Assembly (NCBI RefSeq): GCF_004025585.1
Contig: NZ_QTZO01000001.1
Span: 310,001-374,000, forward strand
DNA: 64,000 nt
Direction of reading: 5' to 3'
From: Pseudodesulfovibrio sp. S3
GTDB lineage: Bacteria; Desulfobacterota; Desulfovibrionia; Desulfovibrionales; Desulfovibrionaceae
The notes beneath the pieces were generated by a model. The model made no database searches, was not told the origin of the DNA, and worked only from the letters and a program-made list of their open reading frames with translations. The translations under genes and the position numbers were made by a program. This document shows positions 15,661 to 23,343 of the stretch, one piece after another. How positions within the stretch are numbered: the first letter of the stretch is position 1; every line of letters begins with the position of its first letter.

Positions 15661-16806
15661 ATGCCCAGACGCAAGAAACGCACGGAAATATTCGCGCTCG
15701 GCAACGAGGCCGTTGCCGAAGGCGCGTTGTTGGCCGGGTGCACGTTTTACGGCGGGTATCCCATCACCCCGTCCACTGAGGTTATGGAGATCATGGCCAA
15801 TCGCCTGCCTAAAACCGAAGGCGGCGTGTTCATTCAGCTCGAAGACGAAATCGCCAGCATGGGCGCCGTGATCGGGGCCTCCCTGGCCGGGCGCAAGGCC
15901 ATGACCGCCACCAGTGGTCCCGGTTTTTCGCTCATGCAGGAAAACCTCGGTTATGCCATCATGGCCGAGACGCCCATGGTGCTGGTCAATGTCATGCGCG
16001 GCGGGCCGTCCACCGGATTGCCCACATGTCCTGCGCAGGGCGACGTGCAGCAGGCCCGATGGGGTACCCATGGCGACCATCCCATAATTGTTTTGTCCGC
16101 TTCCAATGTTCAGGAGTGCCTGGACATGACCATCACTGCCTTCAATATGGCCGAGAAGTATAGAACTCCGGTCATTCTGCTTCTGGACGAGGTTACGTCC
16201 CATACCCGTGAAAAGATCGAATTGCCCAATCCGGGCGAGTTCGAGGTCTTTTCACGGACGGTTCCGAGTATGCCGCCGGAATGGTACAAGCCTTATGAAG
16301 AAACCGTGCGCGGGGTGCCGCCCATGCCGCCCGTGGGCTCGGGCTATCGCTTTCATGTCACGGGCCTGACCCATGACCGCAACGGGTTTCCCACCCAGCG
16401 CCCCGAAGAAGTGGTGGAACTCATGGACCGTATTCATCGCAAGATCGATCAGTTCTTCTATGATATCCAATTGGTGGAAGAGATTCAGACAGAGGATGCA
16501 GAAATTTGTGTCATCGCTTACGGCTGCGTGGCCCGTTCCGCCGAACTGGCTGTGCACCAGGCCCGTCAGAATGGCGTCAAGGCCGGGCTGCTCAAGCTGA
16601 AAACCTTGTTCCCGTATCCCCGCAGGCATACCGAAAAGGTATTGGCTCACGCCAAGACGTTGATAGTGCCGGAAATGAACATGGGGCAGATGTCCCGCGA
16701 GGTGAAACGCGTGACCATGGGTAATGCCGCAGTCAGGACCATCAATCGCGTGGACGGCCAGATCGTCACTCCCTCGGAAATCCTCAAGGTCATCATGCAG
16801 GGGTAG
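15661..16806 (+). CDS. korA: 2-oxoglutarate:ferredoxin oxidoreductase-type alpha subunit
   Basis: The 381-residue pyrimidine-domain subunit of a CoA-acylating 2-oxoacid oxidoreductase (2-oxoacid + CoA + oxidised ferredoxin to acyl-CoA + CO2 + reduced ferredoxin). Family motifs: GGYPITPSTEVMEIM, QLEDEIASMGAVIGAS, ATSGPGFSLM and the C-terminal VPEMNMGQMSREV. Subunit composition (separate alpha, beta, gamma, delta) and the KorA-type YPITPSTE sequence favour 2-oxoglutarate or branched-chain 2-ketoacid over pyruvate, but the substrate is not proven. Confidence 0.9.
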   Translation: MPRRKKRTEIFALGNEAVAEGALLAGCTFYGGYPITPSTEVMEIMANRLPKTEGGVFIQLEDEIASMGAVIGASLAGRKAMTATSGPGFSLMQENLGYAIMAETPMVLVNVMRGGPSTGLPTCPAQGDVQQARWGTHGDHPIIVLSASNVQECLDMTITAFNMAEKYRTPVILLLDEVTSHTREKIELPNPGEFEVFSRTVPSMPPEWYKPYEETVRGVPPMPPVGSGYRFHVTGLTHDRNGFPTQRPEEVVELMDRIHRKIDQFFYDIQLVEEIQTEDAEICVIAYGCVARSAELAVHQARQNGVKAGLLKLKTLFPYPRRHTEKVLAHAKTLIVPEMNMGQMSREVKRVTMGNAAVRTINRVDGQIVTPSEILKVIMQG

Positions 16807-16810
16807 CGAC

Positions 16811-17662
16811 ATGAGCAAAATCACCGGAAACGAAATAATTCATCAATATCTGAGGCACAACAAGAAGTTTCCTCATGTGCTGTGCGCCGGATGTGGTCAC
16901 GGCATCGTGTTGGGAACTCTTATCCGTTCGATTCATTCTCTGGGGATTCCCAAGGACGATGTGGTCGTGGTGGCGGGCATAGGCTGTTCGGGGCGTCTGG
17001 CTGTATATGTGGACTTCAATACGGTCCATACCACCCACGGCCGCGCATTGACTTTTGCCACGGGCATCAAGATGGCCAATCCCAAGCTCAATGTTATCGC
17101 ACTCATGGGCGACGGCGATGCTTTGTCCATAGGCGGCAATCATCTGATCCATGCGGCCCGCCGCAACATCGGGGTCACCGCCTTGGTCCTGAACAACAAT
17201 ATCTATGGCATGACAGGCGGTCAGAGTTCTCCGGCAACGCCCGAGGGCTCTGTCACCATGACCAACCCCTACGGTCAGCTTGATCGCAGTTTCGACACAG
17301 TTGAGCTTGCCAAGGGTGCAGGGGCCAACTATGTGGCCCGCGGCACGGTCTTCCATGTCAACAGGCTGGAGAAGATCATGACCGAGGCAATCGGTCGCCC
17401 CGGATTCAGTCTGGTGGAGGCCATAACGCCGTGTCATACCCAGTTCGGACGCAAGAACAAGTACAAGAGCTCCGTGGACATGTATAAGTGGCTGAAGTCA
17501 ACGGCCATGTCTGTGGACCGTTACAATGAGCTTCCCGAGGAAAAACGCGGGGACCGTCTGCCCATCGGGGTATTTGTGGATCGGGATCGCCCCGGATTCG
17601 AGGAAGTGTACTATGCCATGCAGGCAGACTTCCTCAAGCCGACCGTAAAGGGGGGTAAGTAG
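16811..17662 (+). CDS. korB: 2-oxoacid:ferredoxin oxidoreductase beta (TPP-binding) subunit
   Basis: The 283-residue thiamine-diphosphate subunit. It contains CAGCGHGIVLG near the N terminus, GIGCSGRLAVY, the TPP-binding GDGDALSIGGNH...NNNIYGMTGG segment, and CHTQFGRKN. ATG 16811 is chosen; the open frame upstream overlaps korA. It is translationally coupled to korC, which begins at the base after its stop codon. Confidence 0.91.
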   Translation: MSKITGNEIIHQYLRHNKKFPHVLCAGCGHGIVLGTLIRSIHSLGIPKDDVVVVAGIGCSGRLAVYVDFNTVHTTHGRALTFATGIKMANPKLNVIALMGDGDALSIGGNHLIHAARRNIGVTALVLNNNIYGMTGGQSSPATPEGSVTMTNPYGQLDRSFDTVELAKGAGANYVARGTVFHVNRLEKIMTEAIGRPGFSLVEAITPCHTQFGRKNKYKSSVDMYKWLKSTAMSVDRYNELPEEKRGDRLPIGVFVDRDRPGFEEVYYAMQADFLKPTVKGGK

Positions 17663-18268
17663 ATGAAAGCCCAACAGGAACTCGATCGTTTCGAGATACG
17701 CTTTTCCGGTCTGGGTGGTCAGGGTATCATCACCCTGGGCAAGATCATGGGGCAGGGCCTGGCATTGGGCCATGGCTACAATGTTACCCAGACACAGAGC
17801 TACGGCCCTGAGGCGCGCGGCGGCTCCAGCAAGTGCGATCTGGTCATCAGTTCCCACTCCATCAGTTACCCCAAGGCTGAGAATCTGGATCTGCTGGTGG
17901 CCCTTTCTCAGGAGGCGTGCAATGCCTATTTCCCGTATCTGAAACCGGGAGGGGTGCTGGTGCTTGAATCCGATCTGGTCAAGCAGCCGCCCACCAACCA
18001 GTTTCTCGGGTTGCCGTTCACCAGCCTTGCCAAAGACAAGGTGGGCATTGCCCAGGCCATGAATACCGTGGTTTTGGGGGCGCTCTCCTTTTTGCTTCCC
18101 TTCATGAATCAGGGGACCATGCGCAAAAGCCTGGAGTCGGTACTGCCGCCCAAGATCCGGACCGTCAATACCAAGGCTTTCAACCTCGGTCATCGGATGG
18201 CAAAAAAGGAATGGGGTGATGACGCCGGCGATGTCTGGCATGACGGCGACGTCAAAATCCTCAGATAA
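17663..18268 (+). CDS. korC: 2-oxoacid:ferredoxin oxidoreductase gamma subunit
   Basis: The 201-residue gamma subunit, binding CoA and closing the active site. It starts with FEIRFSGLGGQGIITLGKIM and has the QTQSYGPEARGGSSKCDLVI motif of the POR gamma family. Its start abuts the korB stop with AAGGGGGGTAAG as binding site. A strong bidirectional terminator follows. The kor operon gives reduced ferredoxin and acyl-CoA under anaerobic conditions. Confidence 0.92.
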   Translation: MKAQQELDRFEIRFSGLGGQGIITLGKIMGQGLALGHGYNVTQTQSYGPEARGGSSKCDLVISSHSISYPKAENLDLLVALSQEACNAYFPYLKPGGVLVLESDLVKQPPTNQFLGLPFTSLAKDKVGIAQAMNTVVLGALSFLLPFMNQGTMRKSLESVLPPKIRTVNTKAFNLGHRMAKKEWGDDAGDVWHDGDVKILR

Positions 18269-18288
18269 CCTCAGTTGGTTGAATAATA

Positions 18289-18323
18289 AAACGGGGTGCC
18301 GGTTGTCCGGCACCCCGTTTTTG
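18289..18323. terminator. bidirectional terminator between korC and the FlgO-like gene
   Basis: AACGGGGTGCCGG and CCGGCACCCCGTT pair around TTGT, with T-rich sequence on both outer sides (TTTTTG on plus; TTTTATTATTC on minus), so it serves two convergent genes. Confidence 0.92.
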
Positions 18324-18337
18324 CTTTATGGGTCGGG

Positions 18338-19003
18338 TTATTCGAAGGAGGTTTTGACGCTGGGGGTCAGTCCTTCATCCTTTTTGAGTTGGGGGAGCAT
18401 CTGGCGGACATTGTCGCTGATGGGCAGGACCCAGTCGTTGGCCGAGACCACTGCCGAGTCCACCAGCCTGACAACCTTTGCGGACACGTAGACGTAGTTG
18501 TCCCCGATGACATAGGTTCCTGTAAGCATTCCTGATCTGGGCGGTAGTTCTTTTTTGGCTCCGGCAAGGCCGCCGGTTTTCCGGTAGTCCGCAGCCGTTG
18601 TACCGCCCCCGTAGAGGAGGTCGGTTGCGCCGGGTTCACCTTCGGTGATGAGCATGCCGCGCTGTACTAGACGGTCAGCCACCTGTTGGGACATGACGGA
18701 ACCGAATATGGATGTGTCGCCGGGGTCGTTCTGGTTTGTGAAACGCTTGACGTATATGGCGGATTGATTGGTCAGTTCCGCTTTCGCCACATTGGAATAG
18801 AGAACATCGGCTGCCCGATGGTTGAGTTCGATGATGGGTATTTCTTCGAGGTCATGGTAGGCGCGGGCGGTTGGTGCGGTGTCGAACACGTAATTGAATG
18901 TATCTGATGTAGCATCCTTGCTGTCTTCCCACATGCGGTTGCCGCACCCCTGCGTAAACAGAAGGGTGACTGCCATCAGGATACTCAACGCCGTTTTATT
19001 CAT
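18338..19003 (-). CDS. FlgO-like outer-membrane lipoprotein
   Basis: A 221-residue protein with a lipoprotein signal ending in the lipobox TQGC (Cys about 20), followed by residues that match the FlgO domain: VLYSNVAKAELTNQSAIYVKRF, SIFGSVMSQQVADRLVQRGM, GGGTTAADYRKTGG, GTYVIGDNYVYVSAKVV. FlgO proteins are outer-membrane lipoproteins linked to flagellar function in Vibrio; similar proteins also occur outside flagellar loci. The start at 19003 gives a proper signal peptide; the frame continues to 19036. It shares a terminator with korC and lies 80 bases downstream of the phosphorylase gene. Confidence 0.78.
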   Translation of the reverse strand: MNKTALSILMAVTLLFTQGCGNRMWEDSKDATSDTFNYVFDTAPTARAYHDLEEIPIIELNHRAADVLYSNVAKAELTNQSAIYVKRFTNQNDPGDTSIFGSVMSQQVADRLVQRGMLITEGEPGATDLLYGGGTTAADYRKTGGLAGAKKELPPRSGMLTGTYVIGDNYVYVSAKVVRLVDSAVVSANDWVLPISDNVRQMLPQLKKDEGLTPSVKTSFE

Positions 19004-19083
19004 GTACTGCCGTCCCGGTGTCGCGATTGAAATCATACGTCGAATCGTGAGCGAATACGCTCATGAGATTCTTCGGTCGTTTT

Positions 19084-19908
19084 TCAGATTTCCTTTAGGA
19101 TTGCACGAATAAGTTTTGTCATGGCTGCCGAGGACTTTTCGGCCTGGGCGATGACGTGATCAAGAGAGGCCTCCTCCATGCAGTCCGGGAGGTTCTTGTT
19201 GGTCAGGCAGGAGATGCCCAGGATTCGGATGCCCATATGGTGGGCGGCAATGGCTTCCATGCAGGTGGACATGCCGATGGCGTCTGCGCCCATGGCTCGG
19301 TACATGCGGGTTTCTGCAGGGGTTTCCATGTTCGGTCCCATGATTTGCATGAAGACGCCGCGCTCAAGACGTATGCCCAATTCCAGGGCTTTGTCCACGG
19401 CAAGACGGCGCAAGGCGGGATCATACACGGCGCACATGTCCGGGAAGCGGTCTCCCCAGGCATCATTGTTCTCGCCGCGAAGCGGGGTGGTTCCCGTCAG
19501 GTTGATGTGGTCTTCGATGAGCATGGGGGAACCCGTCTCGAATGACGGATTCAGCGCGCCCACCGCATTGGTCAGGATGAGTGTCTTTATGCCGAGTTCT
19601 CCCAGGACGCGGATGTTGTGGGTCGCTTCCCGGGCCGTGAAGCCTTCGTAGAGGTGGAAACGGCCTTCAAGGGCAAGCACCGGCACTCCGTCGATGGTTC
19701 CGGAGATCAGCCGCCCGGCATGGCTCTTGACGGTGGATACGGGGAACTGGTCGATCTCCCTGTAGGGGAGGTAGGTCGGGGTTGCTATTGCTGCGGTCAA
19801 ACCGCCTAGACCGGTGCCTGTAACGAAAGCGACAGTATCATCTTGAATTATGCCTAGCTTTTCATGTATGTATGCGGCAGAATGTTGTATCTTTTTATGG
19901 TATTCCAT
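19084..19908 (-). CDS. punA: purine nucleoside phosphorylase
   Basis: A 274-residue trimeric-type phosphorylase that splits inosine or guanosine with phosphate to the base and ribose-1-phosphate. Motifs: VTGTGLGGL (phosphate loop), KSHAGRLISG, ALEGRFHLYEGF, TNAVGALN, GVFMQIMGPNMETPAE and GADAIGMSTCMEAIAA. The start at 19908 has AAAGGA upstream; an in-frame ATG at 19929 has none. A methylthioadenosine phosphorylase specificity cannot be fully excluded, but the ETPAE and NxxG patterns favour PNP. Confidence 0.9.
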   Translation of the reverse strand: MEYHKKIQHSAAYIHEKLGIIQDDTVAFVTGTGLGGLTAAIATPTYLPYREIDQFPVSTVKSHAGRLISGTIDGVPVLALEGRFHLYEGFTAREATHNIRVLGELGIKTLILTNAVGALNPSFETGSPMLIEDHINLTGTTPLRGENNDAWGDRFPDMCAVYDPALRRLAVDKALELGIRLERGVFMQIMGPNMETPAETRMYRAMGADAIGMSTCMEAIAAHHMGIRILGISCLTNKNLPDCMEEASLDHVIAQAEKSSAAMTKLIRAILKEI

Positions 19909-19998
19909 GCTGGTTCCTTTGGTTTGCACATGCAGTTGGGCAGGAAGAACTCTTTTTAGCTAACGGACCGAACAGACAATTAAGGATAGGCTCGCTTT

Positions 19999-20751
19999 AT
20001 GGATATCGTGACTCTACTTGGTCTTGCTGTCGGGTTGTCGCTCATAATCGGTGCGATTATCATCGGTGGAGCTGTTGATGTCTTTATCAATGTTCCCGGT
20101 ATGATGATCGTTGTCGGCGGCACCCTTGCCTCCATAATGGTGGCCTTCCCTTTCGAAGAAGTTATACAGGCGTTCACAGCGGCATTCAAGATGTTCGTGA
20201 GCAGAAAGAGCAAGGTCCGCGACGTGGTCAACATCATGGTCAAGGTCGCCGAGATCAGCCGCCGGGAAGGACTCGTTGCCTTGGAAAATGTTCAGACTGA
20301 AAACATGGTCCTCAAGAAGTCCTGCCAGCTCATCGCAGATAACGCCGACCCGGACCTCATTCGTTCCACACTGTCCATCGAGATCAATTCCATGCGCCGA
20401 CGTCATCAGGTGGGGCAGGATGTATTCAAGCGGCTGGCCTCCCTGGCTCCGGCCTTCGGGATGATGGGAACACTCATAGGGCTTGTCCAGATGCTTTCCC
20501 AGCTTGATGATCCCAAATCCATTGGGCCGGCTATGGCCGTAGCGCTGCTGACCACTTTTTACGGGTCGGCCATGTCCACACTCATTTTCATTCCCATGGC
20601 CGCGAAGCTCAAAGCCCGCACCCTGCAGGAGCAGTTGAACCTGGAGGTCATTTTCGAAGGAGCCAAGTCCATCCTGGAGAACAACAACCCCAGGCTTGTC
20701 TATGAAAAACTGTCATCCTTCCTGGCCCCGGCAGATAGGGAGACGCGCTGA
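19999..20751 (+). CDS. motA: flagellar motor stator protein MotA
   Basis: A 250-residue stator subunit with four membrane helices (about 1-22, 32-50, 150-170, 180-200) and a cytoplasmic loop carrying the rotor-contacting charged residues. Signature sequences: MDIVTLLGLAVGL, VPGMMIVVGGT, LASLAPAFGMMGTLIGLVQML and GPAMAVALLTTFYGS. With MotB it conducts ions to drive the flagellum. AAGGATAGG precedes the start. It overlaps the motB start by one base (TGATG), indicating translational coupling. Confidence 0.93.
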   Translation: MDIVTLLGLAVGLSLIIGAIIIGGAVDVFINVPGMMIVVGGTLASIMVAFPFEEVIQAFTAAFKMFVSRKSKVRDVVNIMVKVAEISRREGLVALENVQTENMVLKKSCQLIADNADPDLIRSTLSIEINSMRRRHQVGQDVFKRLASLAPAFGMMGTLIGLVQMLSQLDDPKSIGPAMAVALLTTFYGSAMSTLIFIPMAAKLKARTLQEQLNLEVIFEGAKSILENNNPRLVYEKLSSFLAPADRETR

Positions 20752-21494
20752 TGAGTGATTATGATGATACGTCATTGAATATAATTGAAGAAGACGAGGC
20801 CGAGGGCGGCGAGTGGTTGACGACATTTGCCGATCTTTCCATGCTGCTTCTTGTCTTTTTCGTGCTGCTCTATTCCATGTCCACCTTGGATACACAGAAG
20901 TTTTCCGATACCTTTTCTTCGGTTACCAAGGCATTGCAAGGGAAAATGGATAAGATCTCCACCAGCAAGATCACCCGTGAAGAGGCTGGTGTGCTCATCG
21001 ACCAGGCGTTGATGCGCCGACAGATCATCGAATCCCAGCGCAAGGTCTATGCCGAGGTCAAGACCCTTCAAACCAAGAAGGGAGTGGAAGGACTGGTCAG
21101 CGCCAATTTCGAAGACGGTGTCATCACCATACGTGTACCCGGGGACGTCATGTTCCCATCCGGTCAGGTCGATCTCACGCCCCAGGGAGTGATTTTGGTG
21201 ACGGCCCTCAAGGATTTTTTCATTCAACACAAGGACCAGAATATCAAGATCGTCGGGTATACCGACAATGTCCGTCCCAGTTCGAAATCAAGGTTCAAGG
21301 ACAATTGGGAGGTGTCGGCCCTGCGCGCAGTCAATGTGCTGCGCGAATTGCTTAAGATGGGGCTTGAATCCACCCGGTTGACGGCTACGGGGTTGGCTTA
21401 TCTCAATCCTCTCTATCCGAACACCTCGGAAGAGTATCGGGCCAAGAACCGGAGGGTTGAGTTCGTGCTTGAAAAACGGGTTTCAGGGAAGTAG
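20751..21494 (+). CDS. motB: flagellar motor stator protein MotB
   Basis: A 247-residue stator subunit. After a short cytoplasmic tail, WLTTFADLSMLLLVFFVLLYS carries the ion-conducting Asp (the D in FADLSML). The periplasmic part ends in an OmpA-type peptidoglycan-binding domain (IVGYTDNVRP, NWEVSALRAVNVLREL, NRRVEFVL). Next to motA and followed after 36 bases by a PilZ-domain gene, which may tune motor activity through c-di-GMP. Confidence 0.93.
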   Translation: MSDYDDTSLNIIEEDEAEGGEWLTTFADLSMLLLVFFVLLYSMSTLDTQKFSDTFSSVTKALQGKMDKISTSKITREEAGVLIDQALMRRQIIESQRKVYAEVKTLQTKKGVEGLVSANFEDGVITIRVPGDVMFPSGQVDLTPQGVILVTALKDFFIQHKDQNIKIVGYTDNVRPSSKSRFKDNWEVSALRAVNVLRELLKMGLESTRLTATGLAYLNPLYPNTSEEYRAKNRRVEFVLEKRVSGK

Positions 21495-21530
21495 GTTTTT
21501 CTGGGGTTTCATTGTATTTTGGGGGGAAGA

Positions 21531-21911
21531 ATGGACTTTGAGATAAACATACCCGATGAAGACGAAAAGCTGCGTAAGGCCTTTCGCACCAAGGTTCCCG
21601 GTTTGACCGTCCGTTTCCCGGCACTCAATCGTGTCTTGGAGGTCATGGATTTGAGCGCCACAGGGTTTGCCGTGCTTGATTCGGAAAAGGGTTTCAAGGA
21701 AAAACAGTCCCTTGAAGTGGAACTCTTGATCAAGAACAAATTGTTCATAAGCGGCGTCACCGCCATTATCATGCGCGTACTCGATAACGGCATCGTCGGC
21801 ATGAATTTCGTCGATCTTGATCGCAATAAGCAGATCAAGCTCGACAAGCTGGTTCTTGAGGTTCAGAAACGACTCATCGCTCTGCGCAAGAAGAAACGCG
21901 AGCAAGGCTGA
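21531..21911 (+). CDS. PilZ domain protein
   Basis: A 126-residue protein with the c-di-GMP-binding PilZ pattern: basic N-terminal stretch with arginines (RKAFRTKVPGLTVRF) and DLSATGFAV (D-x-S-x-x-G). The C terminus is Lys/Arg-rich and probably helical. The ATG at 21531 behind GGGGGGAAG is preferred to a TTG at 21519. It lies between motB and the carboxylase genes, 2 bases before the next start. A role as c-di-GMP effector acting on the adjacent motor is an inference from position. Confidence 0.82.
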   Translation: MDFEINIPDEDEKLRKAFRTKVPGLTVRFPALNRVLEVMDLSATGFAVLDSEKGFKEKQSLEVELLIKNKLFISGVTAIIMRVLDNGIVGMNFVDLDRNKQIKLDKLVLEVQKRLIALRKKKREQG

Positions 21912-21913
21912 CC

Positions 21914-23341
21914 GTGAATTTCAAAAACATCGACCGCCATAAGGTCCTTATTGCCAACCGAGGTGAAATCGCCATGCGGGTCATGGGCGCATGTCAGCGT
22001 CTGGACCTGGATTTCGTTTGCGTCTGTACGCCAGAGGATCGGACTTCCGGCCATGTGAAGCTTGCCCGTGAACTGGCGGGAAAAGAAGCGGTCTACACAA
22101 TCACCTCGTATATTGATGCCAACGAGCTGTTTTCCGTGGCCGATGCCAGTGGCGCTACGGCCGTGCATCCCGGATACGGTTTTTTCGCCGAGGATTTTCG
22201 GTTTGCCAGGCGGGTGGTGCGTCGGGATCGGCCCATGGTGTTCATAGGGCCGTCCTGGTGGGTCATCCGTGACTTGGGAGACAAGATCAATACCAAGCGT
22301 ATCGCCCGTTCTCTGGGCGTCCCGACCGTGCCGGGGTCGGACAGGCCCGTGTACAGTGAGCTTGAGGCCGATGAGATTGCCTCCAGCCTGTTCGAGTTTC
22401 AGGCCAGCCAGGGCATTGTGGACGGCGTGGTCATGGTCAAAGCCTCGGCCGGCGGCGGCGGGATGGGGATCGAGGAGGTCGGGGATTTCAATGAGTTCCG
22501 GTCCGTGTTCAGGCGGATTCGCAACTATGCCAAACGGAATTTTGGCGATGAGGGTGTACTCATCGAGCAGCGCATTTTCGATTTCAACCACCTGGAAGTG
22601 CAGGTGGTTTCCGAACGGAAAGGCAAGAATCATGTCCACTTCGGCACACGGAATTGTTCGGTGCAGTCTTCGGGTAAACAAAAGCGCATCGAGGTGGCAC
22701 CGGGTTTCACGCCGGACGTGGTCCCGTATACCTTTGACGCAGGTCGGGTCCTGACCGAAATTACCGAACACTCGCTGGCCATGGCTCGCGAGTCGGGTTA
22801 CGACAACGTGGGCACCTGGGAGTGGATCATTACACCCAAAGGCGAGCCGTTTCTCATGGAGGTCAACACGCGAATTCAGGTTGAAAACGGGGTCTCGGCA
22901 GTTATCTCTAGGGTAAAGGACAAGCCCGTGGATATCCTCACCGAGCAGATTCGTCTGGCCCTGGGGGCACCGCTGGGCTACGGACAGGCTGATATCGATT
23001 TTCACGGGGTGGGCATCGAGTACCGCATCGTGGCCGAGAATACGGCCAATCGGTTTACGCCGTGCGCCGGACGGATTACCCGGTTCGACTGGCCCGAGAG
23101 GGACTGGCTTGATGTGTACACGCATGTGCCCCTGGACTGCGAATATGAAATTCCCATGGAGTTTGATCCGAACCTTGCCCTGGCCATCATATGGGGATGC
23201 GACCTGGCCGAGGCCAAGGCGCGCGGGCTGGAGTTCCTCGATGCGTTGGTCCTGGAGGGAAACGTATGTGGCAATGCAGAAGTGTTCTATACCAACATCC
23301 AGTATCTGAAAGCAAAAACCGGTAGACTTCTGGAGTTCTGA
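21914..23341 (+). CDS. divergent biotin carboxylase-like protein (AccC family)
   Basis: A 475-residue ATP-grasp protein of the biotin carboxylase family. Recognisable parts are KVLIANRGEIAMRVM (N-terminal), VHPGYGFFAED, the glycine-rich KASAGGGGMGIEEV loop and NTRIQVEN (about residues 317-324). Two signatures differ from canonical AccC: the QRRHQK region is QSSGKQK (about 250-256), and NTRIQVEH has N in place of H. GTG 21914 is the start. The next genes encode the carboxyltransferase and a biotinyl-domain protein, so the set forms an acyl-CoA carboxylase; acetyl-CoA is the likely but unproven substrate. Confidence 0.83.
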   Translation: MNFKNIDRHKVLIANRGEIAMRVMGACQRLDLDFVCVCTPEDRTSGHVKLARELAGKEAVYTITSYIDANELFSVADASGATAVHPGYGFFAEDFRFARRVVRRDRPMVFIGPSWWVIRDLGDKINTKRIARSLGVPTVPGSDRPVYSELEADEIASSLFEFQASQGIVDGVVMVKASAGGGGMGIEEVGDFNEFRSVFRRIRNYAKRNFGDEGVLIEQRIFDFNHLEVQVVSERKGKNHVHFGTRNCSVQSSGKQKRIEVAPGFTPDVVPYTFDAGRVLTEITEHSLAMARESGYDNVGTWEWIITPKGEPFLMEVNTRIQVENGVSAVISRVKDKPVDILTEQIRLALGAPLGYGQADIDFHGVGIEYRIVAENTANRFTPCAGRITRFDWPERDWLDVYTHVPLDCEYEIPMEFDPNLALAIIWGCDLAEAKARGLEFLDALVLEGNVCGNAEVFYTNIQYLKAKTGRLLEF

Positions 23342-23343
23342 TC

